Assembly (NCBI GenBank): GCA_014379795.1
Contig: JACMLC010000197.1
Coordinates: 1-7,389 of the forward strand
Reading direction: 5' to 3'
DNA length: 7,389 nucleotides
Origin: Pyrinomonadaceae bacterium
Lineage (GTDB): Bacteria > Acidobacteriota > Blastocatellia > Pyrinomonadales > Pyrinomonadaceae
The notes beneath the pieces were generated by a model. That model saw only the letters and a program-made list of their open reading frames with translations, did not search any database and was not told the DNA's origin. This document shows positions 1-6,333 of the stretch, one piece after another. How positions within the stretch are numbered: position 1 is the first letter of the stretch; each line of letters opens with the position of its first letter. A program made the position numbers and the translations under genes.

Positions 1-31
1 ATATGTGAGCCTTTCCGTCCGATTCAAAGAA

Positions 32-448
32 TCAATGAATAGCATCCTCTTCATCCTCTTCATCCAGTTCCGTGTCCTCAACCGTCTCGCGTTTGGTGAT
101 GATGGGCTTGGCAGGCTCCCACACCAGCCCGCGCCATTCGTCCTGTGCGTCAAGCAGTTGCAGCGCGGCTAAAGGGTGTCCCGGATTGCGCTCCAGACGC
201 AGGACTTCGGTGACGACGCGCAGTTGCAGCTTCTGTCCCTCTTCGTCCAGCACGGCCAGTTGCACGCGGCTGCCGACATCGGGCAGCTTGTCCTGCAAAT
301 GTATGAGCGCACCTTCGGGGCCAACGTTCTCCGTTATGCCTTCCGCGACGATGTGCCCGCCGTCCGCGTCATCCCATTCGGCGCGCACCATCAGCGAAGC
401 CAGATACCGCTGACCTGTTCTTTGTTCCGTAGTGGAATACCGGGGCAT
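32..448 (-). CDS. PilZ-like domain protein with acidic C-terminal tail
   Basis: This 138-residue soluble protein resembles a single PilZ domain, the small beta-barrel that in many bacteria binds cyclic di-GMP. What is seen: an RxxxR element near the N terminus (R10-T-G-Q-R14), then N41-V-G-P-E-G46, matching the second PilZ motif (D/N-x-S-x-x-G) except that Gly43 replaces the Ser. Alternating beta-type segments follow (residues 58-100), in the usual PilZ order. Residues 121-136 form a strongly acidic tail (mostly Glu/Asp). The ATG at 448 is preceded by AAGGAGA (462-456) with 7 nt spacing, a convincing ribosome site. The gene lies 170 nt downstream of acs on the same strand, so co-transcription is possible, though a repeat-filled gap separates them. 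Because one motif residue is altered, c-di-GMP binding is uncertain. The domain call is by motif and pattern only. Confidence 0.62.
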   Translation of the reverse strand: MPRYSTTEQRTGQRYLASLMVRAEWDDADGGHIVAEGITENVGPEGALIHLQDKLPDVGSRVQLAVLDEEGQKLQLRVVTEVLRLERNPGHPLAALQLLDAQDEWRGLVWEPAKPIITKRETVEDTELDEEDEEDAIH

Positions 449-469
449 GTGTGACTCTCCTTAAAAACA

Positions 470-497
470 GTGACAAGTGACAAGTGACAGGTGACAA
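470..497 (+). repeat. Heptamer cluster, four tandem GTGACAA-type units
   Basis: Four head-to-tail 7-bp units (GTGACAA, GTGACAA, GTGACAG, GTGACAA) occupy the gap just upstream of the PilZ-like gene. The cluster is preceded by an A-rich AAAAACA run. A related cluster in the opposite orientation lies at 571-612, and the two share a perfect 19-bp inverted match (476-494 with 595-613). Confidence 0.85.
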
Positions 498-570
498 GTA
501 AAAGCAGGAAGAGCTTTGATACTTATCGCTTAGATGAATAATAAACGACGAATCGAGGCAGAATTCTAAC

Positions 571-612
571 TTGTCACACAGCGCTTGTCACTAATCACCT
601 GTCACTTGTCAC
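571..612 (-). repeat. Inverted heptamer cluster, six units in register
   Basis: Read on the minus strand from 612 to 571, the sequence divides into six consecutive heptamers: GTGACAA, GTGACAG, GTGATTA, GTGACAA, GCGCTGT, GTGACAA. Three are identical, one has a single change, one has two changes, and GCGCTGT is diverged while keeping the 7-bp register. The cluster is preceded by AAAAGCA, matching the A-rich flank of the opposite cluster at 470-497. It begins 6 bp past the acs stop codon, so it would lie in the acs 3' untranslated region. Confidence 0.82.
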
Positions 613-618
613 TGCTTT

Positions 619-2574
619 TCACTCTTCTTCGGCGCGCAGTTTTTCCAGCACAGAGAAATCTTCGAGCGTCGTGGTGTCGCCGCGCACGGCTCCGCCTGTA
701 GCCAATTCGCGCAAGAGGCGGCGCATAATCTTGCCCGAACGCGTTTTCGGCAGCGCGTCCGTAAAGCGTATCTCGTCCGGGCGCGCGAGCGAGCCGATCT
801 CGCGCGTGACGTGCTTGCGCAGCTCTTCTTTCAGAGCATCGGATGTTTTGTGTTGTCCTTCGAGCGTGACGAAAGCGACGATGGCAGAGCCTTTAATCTC
901 ATCCGGCCTTGCCACGACCGCGGCCTCCGCGACCGCTTCGTGCGAAACCAGCGCGCTCTCGACCTCTGCTGTGCCGAGACGGTGGCCGCTGACGTTTATC
1001 ACATCATCCACACGCCCCATGATCCAGAAATATCCGTCAGCATCGCGCCGCGCGCCGTCGCCAGCGAAATAAACTCCTTCTATTTCCGACCAGTATTGCT
1101 GCTGATACCGCTCGTCGTCGCCCCAGATGGTGCGCAGCATCGAAGGCCACGGGCGTTTGATAACCAGATACCCGCCTTCATTCGCGCCGACTGCTTCGCC
1201 TGCTTTAGTCATCACGTCAACTTCGATACCGGGCAAGGGTTTCGTCGCGGAGCCGGGCTTGGTCGCGGTCACGCCGGGAAGAGGCGAGATCATAATCGCG
1301 CCCGTCTCTGTCTGCCACCAGGTATCAACAATCGGGCAGCGGCCTTTGCCTATAATTTCTCTGTACCACATCCAGGCCTCAGGGTTGATCGGCTCGCCGA
1401 CAGTTCCGAGCAGGCGCAAAGAAGACAAATCATGTTTGAGCGGCCACTGCTCGCCCCATTTGATAAAGGCGCGAATCGCTGTCGGCGCAGTGTAAAAAAT
1501 ATTGACGCCGTGACGCTCTATAATCTGCCAGAAGCGGTCAGGCTCAGGATGATTCGGCGCGCCTTCATACATCAAGACAGTCGCGCCGTTCGAGAGCGGC
1601 CCGTACACGACATAAGAATGTCCCGTCACCCACCCGATGTCCGCCGTGCACCAGTAAATGTCTTCGTCTTTAATATCGAAAATCCATTTGGTTGTGAGAT
1701 GAGCTTGCAGTAAATAACCGCCGGTCGTGTGCAGGATACCTTTCGGTTTTCCGGTCGTCCCGGAAGTGTAAAGAATATAGAGCGGATGCTCGCTGTCCAA
1801 TTCTTCCGCAGGGCATTTCGCGTCAACCGTCTCCATCAGTTCGTGCCACCAGTGATCGCGCCCCGCTTCCATGTGTATGCGCGTGCCCGTGCGCCGGACG
1901 ACGACGCAGCCTTTGACCGTCGGCGTATGTTTGAGAGCTTCGTCAACAGTAGGCTTTAAGGCTATCTCAGAGCCGCGACGGTATCCGCCGTCAGCCGTTA
2001 CCACTAGCTTGCATCCGGCATCGTTGATGCGGTCTTTCAGAGAGTCTGCGGAGAAGCCGCCGAAGACGATTGAGTGCGTCGCGCCGATACGCGCGCAAGC
2101 GAGCATCGCAATCGCCAGCTCAGGTATCAATGGCATGTAAAGCGCGACGCGGTCGCCCGTCTCAACGCCCGAACGCTTGAGCACGTTGGCGAAACGGCAC
2201 ACTTGAGAATGAAGCTGTTGATAGGTAAGCGTGCGCTGCTCTCCCGGCTCGCCCTCCCAGATAATCGCGGCCTTGTTGCGCCGCGCGCTCTGTAGATGCC
2301 TGTCAAGACAGTTATAAGAGATATTGAGCTTGCCCCCGACAAACCATTTCGCGTGCGGCAGCGTCCATTCCAGCACCGTGTCCCACTTTTTGAACCAGTG
2401 CAGCTCTTCGGCCATCCGCGCCCAGAATGTTTCGGGCGAAGCAGAGGCTTCTGCGCGCAAGCTTTCATAATCCTCTAAGGAACCGATTCGTGCGCTCTGC
2501 CGGAACTGCTCCGGCGGCGGAAACACGCGCTCCTCATGCTGCAAGGATTCGATGTTTGGCGTGTGGGAAGACAT
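619..2574 (-). CDS. acs: Acetyl-CoA synthetase (AMP-forming)
   Basis: This cytoplasmic enzyme activates acetate with ATP and CoA to acetyl-CoA, via acetyl-AMP, for growth on or scavenging of acetate. From the ATG at 2574 it is 651 residues, the usual length for Acs. Visible signatures are the P-loop-like YTSGTTGKPKG (about 269-279), GEPINPEAW (393-400 region), TWWQTETG (418-425), whose second Trp is the acetate-pocket Trp of Acs enzymes, GRVDDVINVSGHR (520-532), and PKTRSGKIMRR (609-619) with the catalytic Lys615, the residue acetylated in Salmonella Acs (Lys609). The reading frame continues upstream to a GTG at 2667, but those extra 31 residues look non-coding and lack a ribosome site. The ATG at 2574 has AGAGGAGAA (2595-2587) upstream, with slightly long spacing of 12-14 nt, and a TATAAT inside the putative extension also argues for the shorter form. 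No acetyltransferase or deacetylase partner is recognised here. Confidence 0.96.
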   Translation of the reverse strand: MSSHTPNIESLQHEERVFPPPEQFRQSARIGSLEDYESLRAEASASPETFWARMAEELHWFKKWDTVLEWTLPHAKWFVGGKLNISYNCLDRHLQSARRNKAAIIWEGEPGEQRTLTYQQLHSQVCRFANVLKRSGVETGDRVALYMPLIPELAIAMLACARIGATHSIVFGGFSADSLKDRINDAGCKLVVTADGGYRRGSEIALKPTVDEALKHTPTVKGCVVVRRTGTRIHMEAGRDHWWHELMETVDAKCPAEELDSEHPLYILYTSGTTGKPKGILHTTGGYLLQAHLTTKWIFDIKDEDIYWCTADIGWVTGHSYVVYGPLSNGATVLMYEGAPNHPEPDRFWQIIERHGVNIFYTAPTAIRAFIKWGEQWPLKHDLSSLRLLGTVGEPINPEAWMWYREIIGKGRCPIVDTWWQTETGAIMISPLPGVTATKPGSATKPLPGIEVDVMTKAGEAVGANEGGYLVIKRPWPSMLRTIWGDDERYQQQYWSEIEGVYFAGDGARRDADGYFWIMGRVDDVINVSGHRLGTAEVESALVSHEAVAEAAVVARPDEIKGSAIVAFVTLEGQHKTSDALKEELRKHVTREIGSLARPDEIRFTDALPKTRSGKIMRRLLRELATGGAVRGDTTTLEDFSVLEKLRAEEE

Positions 2575-2649
2575 AACCTTTGATTGTTCTCCTCTGGATA
2601 ATGACTGGCTAAGTGGCTGTTGTGTACCACAGAACACCTTGATGCGACA

Positions 2650-2655
2650 ATTATA
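2650..2655 (-). promoter_or_regulatory. Candidate -10 box for acs
   Basis: A perfect TATAAT reads on the minus strand from 2655 to 2650, which would start transcription roughly 65-70 nt before the acs ATG at 2574. No good TTGACA-like -35 box stands at the expected spacing, so an activator-dependent or weak promoter is possible. The match could also be chance in an AT-rich stretch. Confidence 0.35.
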
Positions 2656-2829
2656 TTTATAGGACACTCATCGGCGCTGACGTTTTCGCAGGCTTCGGCT
2701 GTCCCCTAACATTGAAACATCAAGCCGGACGAACGGAAATAAATCTTGCCTGAACAGGATTAGGGGCTTAATATCACGCGTCCTCGCGCATTTCTAACGA
2801 CCCACTATTTATAAGGAGACCTCATCTGC

Positions 2830-2887
2830 CAATAAATGAATATGGGCACATCATCTGGCCCCTGATGCTCTGCCAAATAATTTATTG
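2830..2887 (+). repeat. Multi-helix inverted repeat upstream of the SIR2-like gene
   Basis: An outer perfect 8-bp inverted repeat (CAATAAAT at 2830-2837, ATTTATTG at 2880-2887) encloses two inner pairings: GGCA 2845-2848 with TGCC 2871-2874, and CATCA 2849-2853 with TGATG 2863-2867. This leaves a 9-nt loop (2854-2862) and a 3-nt bulge. As RNA it would fold into a stem with one internal loop. It ends 33 bp before the start codon of the SIR2-like gene. It could be an operator, a leader structure or a small RNA, and no known family is recognised. Confidence 0.4.
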
Positions 2888-2920
2888 TCAGGTATAGGTT
2901 AGTTAAAGGGAGGAGAGAAT

Positions 2921-4000
2921 ATGTCTGTCCAGAATCAGAAAGAGATTATTGAACAAGTCCGCAAGGCTTATCGCGCCAATAACCTGACCCTTTATTTGGG
3001 TGCGGGTGTCTCAATGGGTAATGGTCTTCCTTCGTGGGATAAACTCGTACTTGCAATGTATTTTTCTGCTATTAAACGCGACGATATTGTTGAAGGCATT
3101 CGTCCATTCCCCAATTACCTGTTTGCGATAGCAGAATGGCATTTGGAAAGACGTAAAGAGCCGCTTGATATAACCGCAAGGAAAATACGTAATCTTTACG
3201 CAGACGAAACTCTCTTTTTGGATAAGCTGCACGAGACCTTGTATGCAGGATTTGAGGTTCAGAACACAAGAACCATTAAAACCCCTAACGTTGCTTCTTT
3301 GCGGAATGCCAATCCTACGCTCAGGGCAGTGGCGGACCTCTGTAAAAAAAGAAGTTCCAGTCGGGCGCGTGTCAACTCAGTGATTTCTTACAACTATGAC
3401 AACTTGCTTGAACTAGCTATCAAAGACGCAAAGGTTCAGCCCATCTGGCGAGCAGACCAAAGACTGAAGCGAGGGGGGTTACCGGTCTATCACGTGCATG
3501 GCTTCATTCCTATTGAAGGAACAAGATCAACTCTGGATGAGGTAGTGTTTACTGAAGAGCAGTATTATCTGGCGGCGCAAAATGCTTACTCGTGGAGCAA
3601 TCTAACGCAGATCAAGCACTTGTCAAATTCGGTCGGCCTGATGATTGGACTTTCTGTGACAGACCGGAACATGCGACGCCTGCTCGATGCGTTGAAAAAA
3701 ACTCCTTTGACTCCAGAGAACTATGTGATCTTACAAAAACCCCAATGGCCTGCGCCTGATAAAAATTGTGACCTCAAGCGAATAGACGAGAAAGCTAAAC
3801 TATACAGTGACCGATTTAGAAAGAGCGGACGTAAAACAGACGAGAAGAAATACACACAAATTGAGGAAATAATCGCAGGGGTCGAGGAAAGCGATTTTCA
3901 CGAGCAGCAAGTATTATTGGAAAAGCTTGGCGTATATCCAATATGGTATACGAACCACGCTGAGGTTCCGGCGATCATTAAGAGTATTGCCAACGCATAA
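2921..4000 (+). CDS. SIR2-like (sirtuin-fold) NAD-binding protein, possible defence NADase
   Basis: This 359-residue protein has the core motifs of the bacterial SIR2-like family: LYLGAGVS (residues 24-31) for NAD binding, followed by GLPSWDKL; SYNYDNLL (156-163) with Asn158 and Asp160; YHVHG (190-194) with the presumed catalytic His193; and GLMIGLSVTDRNMRRLL (239-255). The charged, Lys-rich stretch at about 280-325 looks like an insert, and the end (IWYTNHAEVPAIIKSI) is the usual close of this fold. No zinc-ribbon cysteines or membrane segments are seen. Many relatives are NAD+-degrading effectors of anti-phage systems (ThsA, DSR, SIR2-HerA, SIR2-Argonaute), usually fused to or next to a sensor. 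None is recognisable here, so a defence role is inference. The start has a very strong ribosome site (GGGAGGAGAG, 5 nt spacing from AGGAG). Hand-counted GC is 40-45% in three 60-bp lines, against 72% in one acs line, which suggests transfer. Confidence 0.85.
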   Translation: MSVQNQKEIIEQVRKAYRANNLTLYLGAGVSMGNGLPSWDKLVLAMYFSAIKRDDIVEGIRPFPNYLFAIAEWHLERRKEPLDITARKIRNLYADETLFLDKLHETLYAGFEVQNTRTIKTPNVASLRNANPTLRAVADLCKKRSSSRARVNSVISYNYDNLLELAIKDAKVQPIWRADQRLKRGGLPVYHVHGFIPIEGTRSTLDEVVFTEEQYYLAAQNAYSWSNLTQIKHLSNSVGLMIGLSVTDRNMRRLLDALKKTPLTPENYVILQKPQWPAPDKNCDLKRIDEKAKLYSDRFRKSGRKTDEKKYTQIEEIIAGVEESDFHEQQVLLEKLGVYPIWYTNHAEVPAIIKSIANA

Positions 4001-4086
4001 GGATTAGATTTTCGATTGCGGGTAATAACCGGCTTTAATCTTTCACTGACATGACTTGAATGCCTGAGTGCAAAGGAAAACCTAAA

Positions 4087-5502
4087 ATGAGTTCTCCCCT
4101 TTCCACGCTCTTTTCATGGCGCGGCACGATTAATCGCGGGCCGTATGTCATCATCGGGGTCGTGCTCTTTGCCATCAAGCACAATCTTGATCGGATTGTC
4201 GCTTCAGCCGTTTTCGGGCATCGCTGGTCGCTGTTCAACTACTGGTTTCTGGATGACCATACGCATCTGGATAATGTGCCGGCGGGGCGTTTGAAGTTTT
4301 ATGCAACGATGGTCGCGCTGGCGATTCCGTTTATTTACATCGGCGTCGTGCTGACGCTCAAACGCCTGCGCGCCACAGGTCTTCCGCTCTGGCTGGTGGC
4401 ATTTTTCTTTGTCCCGTTTCTCAATCTCTTTTTCTTCCTACTACTGAGCGTCATGCCTTCGCGTGACGGCGAGGTGCGCGTAGGAGATTCTTTCGCCAGC
4501 CGCGCCATGCAGACCTTGGGGCGCGTGATTCCCGATAGCAAGCTGGGCAGCGCAGCCGTCGGCGTGCTGGTCACAGTCCCGCTCTCGATTGGCTTGATTT
4601 ATCTGAGCATCAACACCCTGAGCGAATACGGATGGGGATTGTTTGTCGGTATGCCGTTTTTTCTGGGGCTGATCTCGGTGTTGTTTTACGGCTTTCATCA
4701 TCCACGCAGTATTGGAAGCTGTTTGCTGGTCTCGACTTTGGCGGTGGCCTTGGTCTGCTTTGCAATCTTTGCGCTGGCGATGGAGGGCGTCATCTGCCTG
4801 ATTATGGCTGCGCCGCTCGGTCTGATTCTCGCGCTGTTCGGAGGGCTTATCGGTTACGTGATTCAGCGCAGGCCGACCTACACAGCCGAATCGTTTCACG
4901 TCTTTTCGCTGCTGCTGATTGTCATGCCCGCCTTCATCGGCTTAGAGCACACGGCGAAGCAGGAGCCGCCGCTGACCAGCGTCTCCACAGAGGTCTTGAT
5001 CAACGCGCCGCCCGACAAGGTCTGGAAACACCTCATCGCATTCTCGGAATTGCCGCCGCCCGAAGAGAGGCTTTTTAAGAGCGGCATAGCCTATCCGATT
5101 CGCGCAGAGATAAGCGGGCATGGAGTGGGAGCGATTCGCTATTGCGTCTTTTCGACGGGAGCCTTCGTCGAGCCGATTGAAGTCTGGGACGAGCCGCGCC
5201 TCTTGAAGTTCGGCGTCACAGCGCAGCCGCCAGTGATGAATGAGCTTTCATGGTATTCGGAATTAAGACCGCCGCATCTGGAAAATTATCTGCACTCACG
5301 CAAAGGGCAGTTCCTGCTCACACAGCTTCCGGATGGCCGCACCAGATTGGAAGGCACGACTTGGTATCAAAACGATTTCTGGCCGGGTCTTTACTGGCAA
5401 CAATGGTCGGACTACATCATTCATCGAATACACCTGCGCGTGCTTGAGCACATTAAGCGACAGTCCGAGCAGGAACAGGTTGCGAAAGCCGACAGGGAAT
5501 AG
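4087..5502 (+). CDS. Membrane protein with DUF805-like N-terminus and SRPBCC/START-like C-terminus
   Basis: The protein (471 residues from the chosen start) begins with FSWRGTINRGPY and continues to LTLKRLRATGLPLWL and a hydrophobic pair, the pattern of DUF805 membrane proteins. About eight hydrophobic segments are visible, near residues 20-30, 74-91, 100-123, 156-175, 183-202, 212-232, 234-258 and 270-287. The last roughly 165 residues (297-461) form a soluble domain starting VSTEVLINAPPDKVWKHL, typical of the SRPBCC/polyketide-cyclase fold, which binds hydrophobic ligands in a central cavity. The domain probably faces one side of the inner membrane; ligand and role are unknown. I chose ATG 4087 over ATG 4060 because AAAGGAAA (4073-4080) precedes it at suitable spacing and the product then starts like other DUF805 proteins. 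Base composition is like the host genes, unlike the SIR2-like gene 86 bp upstream, so a functional link to that gene is doubtful. Confidence 0.75.
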   Translation: MSSPLSTLFSWRGTINRGPYVIIGVVLFAIKHNLDRIVASAVFGHRWSLFNYWFLDDHTHLDNVPAGRLKFYATMVALAIPFIYIGVVLTLKRLRATGLPLWLVAFFFVPFLNLFFFLLLSVMPSRDGEVRVGDSFASRAMQTLGRVIPDSKLGSAAVGVLVTVPLSIGLIYLSINTLSEYGWGLFVGMPFFLGLISVLFYGFHHPRSIGSCLLVSTLAVALVCFAIFALAMEGVICLIMAAPLGLILALFGGLIGYVIQRRPTYTAESFHVFSLLLIVMPAFIGLEHTAKQEPPLTSVSTEVLINAPPDKVWKHLIAFSELPPPEERLFKSGIAYPIRAEISGHGVGAIRYCVFSTGAFVEPIEVWDEPRLLKFGVTAQPPVMNELSWYSELRPPHLENYLHSRKGQFLLTQLPDGRTRLEGTTWYQNDFWPGLYWQQWSDYIIHRIHLRVLEHIKRQSEQEQVAKADRE

Positions 5503-5515
5503 AATACGGATATTG

Positions 5516-5556
5516 AAAAACAAAAGCGCATAGCACTCTTAGAAATGCCATGCGCT
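5516..5556 (-). terminator. Intrinsic terminator of the Q/G-rich small protein gene
   Basis: Arms at 5525-5535 and 5546-5556 (AGCGCATAGCA / TGCCATGCGCT) form an 11-bp stem with a 10-nt loop. The single imperfect pair becomes a G-U wobble only in minus-strand RNA. On that strand the stem is followed by TTTTGTTTTT (5525-5516). No T-run follows the stem on the plus strand, so it serves the minus-strand gene ending at 5590, 34 nt upstream. Confidence 0.8.
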
Positions 5557-5589
5557 CCCGCGAATTTAGAAAAGCGAACGTCTCTTGGT

Positions 5590-5841
5590 TTAAGGTTTCT
5601 GCTCGCCCTGAGAACCGCCTTCTGAGCCACCTTGCTGGCTGCCAACCTGCGGCTTATTTCCCTGTGCTGAACCCTGTGTGCCCTGTCCGGTCTGTCCTGT
5701 CGGCTGATCGCTCCGACCGGTTTGTCCGGTGGCCTGATCGTCCTGACGACCCTGTTCATTCTGTTGGGTTTGTCCCTTTGCGTCACCCTGAGCGCCAGCC
5801 GTCGCGGCAGCGCCTTTTTCCTGATTCTCTTGATCTGCCAT
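5590..5841 (-). CDS. Gln/Gly-rich disordered small protein
   Basis: This 83-residue protein is of unrecognised family. By hand count it has 20 Gln and 18 Gly, with the rest mainly Ala, Thr, Ser, Asp, Glu, Asn and Lys. It has no Leu, Ile, Phe, Trp, Tyr, Cys or His and only one Val, so it should be intrinsically disordered and very hydrophilic. The core (about 38-60) has irregular TGQ/GTQG repeats. There is no signal peptide or membrane segment, so it is probably cytoplasmic. It is a real gene on three grounds: a near-perfect ribosome site (GGAGGA, 5856-5851) 9 nt before the ATG, a stop codon followed by a strong minus-strand terminator, and a composition too biased for a chance frame. It converges with the DUF805-SRPBCC gene. 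Highly hydrophilic Gly/Gln-rich proteins are often linked to desiccation or stress tolerance, but nothing here proves that. Confidence 0.78.
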   Translation of the reverse strand: MADQENQEKGAAATAGAQGDAKGQTQQNEQGRQDDQATGQTGRSDQPTGQTGQGTQGSAQGNKPQVGSQQGGSEGGSQGEQKP

Positions 5842-5963
5842 TTAAGAATTTCCTCCCCTTTGATGTGCTTACTTTCAAATCCCTTGCACTGCGGAAGACT
5901 GCTCCTTTATTGATTGAGAGTGGAGCGTCTCATCAGTACAACCTTTGTTCGCATGTGTAGCAA

Positions 5964-6007
5964 TATCTCAATTGGCGTGCCAAAAAGAGAAACAGGGGAT
6001 TGAGATA
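5964..6007. repeat. Nested inverted repeat
   Basis: TATCTCAAT (5964-5972) and ATTGAGATA (5999-6007) form a perfect 9-bp inverted repeat. Inside it, TTGGC-GT-GCCAA (5972-5983) is a second small palindrome. It could be a protein-binding site or an RNA hairpin. No T-run makes it a good terminator on either strand. Confidence 0.4.
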
Positions 6008-6140
6008 ATAACCGAACAAAACCGCGTTGGGGGCATTGGCATCCGCTTATGAGCAAAATCAGAATCATACACCTTTGAAAAAAATCCATACACGCCGCCG
6101 GATTGATAACAGGTCTCTATGTAAATCAAGAGTAGAAACT

Positions 6141-6237
6141 CTTTGCGCTCTTGGCGTCTTAAATCTTTGTGGTCTTTGCGTTAAAAAATCATTTAACCGC
6201 AAAGACCGCAAAGTGAAACCCCGCAAAGACCGCAAAG
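6141..6237. repeat. Long imperfect palindrome of CCGCAAAGA units
   Basis: The inner arms (6165-6185 and 6192-6213) pair over about 20 bp, with one G-T pair, one bulged base and a 6-nt loop. The outer arms (6141-6156 and 6221-6237) pair at 14 of 16 positions. The right half has the 17-mer CCGCAAAGACCGCAAAG twice (6197-6213 and 6221-6237, period 24 bp), each itself a pair of 9-bp units. It looks like a dispersed intergenic repeat element. The strong symmetry suggests an RNA hairpin or cruciform. Confidence 0.8.
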
Positions 6238-6307
6238 AAAAAGCTGTTGATTTGTTGCTACCCTTGATTCGCACAGGTCTGTATGAATCTGCTCAATCCC
6301 AAGCGCG

Positions 6308-6316
6308 TGCTATAAT
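6308..6316 (+). promoter_or_regulatory. Extended -10 promoter of hemW
   Basis: TGC followed by TATAAT (6308-6316) is a perfect extended -10 element. No good -35 box is seen, as is usual for extended -10 promoters. Transcription would begin near 6322-6324, only about 10-12 nt before the ATG at 6334, giving a very short leader with at most a weak purine run (AAAAAG) as ribosome site. Confidence 0.55.
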
Positions 6317-6333
6317 CCCTTACTTTCAAAAAG

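Larger units (their letters stand above)
2575..2920. other. Divergent intergenic region between acs and the SIR2-like gene
   Basis: These 346 bp separate the minus-strand acs from the plus-strand SIR2-like gene and hold the control regions of both. The acs leader and its ribosome site fill the left part. The middle (about 2680-2820) shows no ORF, tRNA or convincing repeat. The right part holds an inverted repeat (2830-2887) and the strong ribosome site of the SIR2-like gene. A weak promoter guess for that gene is CTGCCA (2870-2875), 17 bp, then TATAGG (2893-2898), each matching consensus at only four of six positions. Confidence 0.5.
5842..6333. other. Divergent intergenic region upstream of hemW
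   Basis: These 492 bp lie between the minus-strand small protein gene and plus-strand hemW. Apart from the ribosome site of the small gene (5851-5860), they hold an inverted repeat (5964-6007), a long palindrome of CCGCAAAGA units (6141-6237) and an extended -10 box just before hemW. No convincing coding sequence or tRNA is seen. Confidence 0.6.

Noticed and set aside
21..33. Short hairpin GATTC-AAA-GAATC at the end of the PilZ-like gene
   Set aside because: The stem is only 5 AT-rich base pairs, it overlaps the stop codon, and no T-run follows on the minus strand, so it is not a credible terminator.
811..1713. Long 300-codon open frame antisense to acs
   Set aside because: It is a shadow of the GC-rich acs gene: its product has no recognisable domain and it lies wholly opposite a clearly conserved enzyme.
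2575..2667. N-terminal extension of acs to the GTG at 2667
   Set aside because: The 31 extra residues do not resemble Acs, the GTG lacks a ribosome site, and a TATAAT lies inside it. The ATG at 2574 gives the usual family length.
2756..4007. 8-bp direct repeat AGGATTAG (2756-2763 and 4000-4007) flanking the SIR2-like gene
   Set aside because: It looks like a target duplication, but an 8-bp match between flanks of this size is likely by chance, and no transposase or integrase is present.
5550..5960. 136-codon plus-strand open frame over the small protein gene
   Set aside because: It is antisense to the Q/G-rich gene, which has the better ribosome site and terminator, and it runs through the terminator hairpin and the intergenic region.
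6141..6237. Possible CRISPR array
   Set aside because: Units are 9-17 bp with no unique spacers of constant length, and the sequence is palindromic on both sides, so it is an inverted repeat element.
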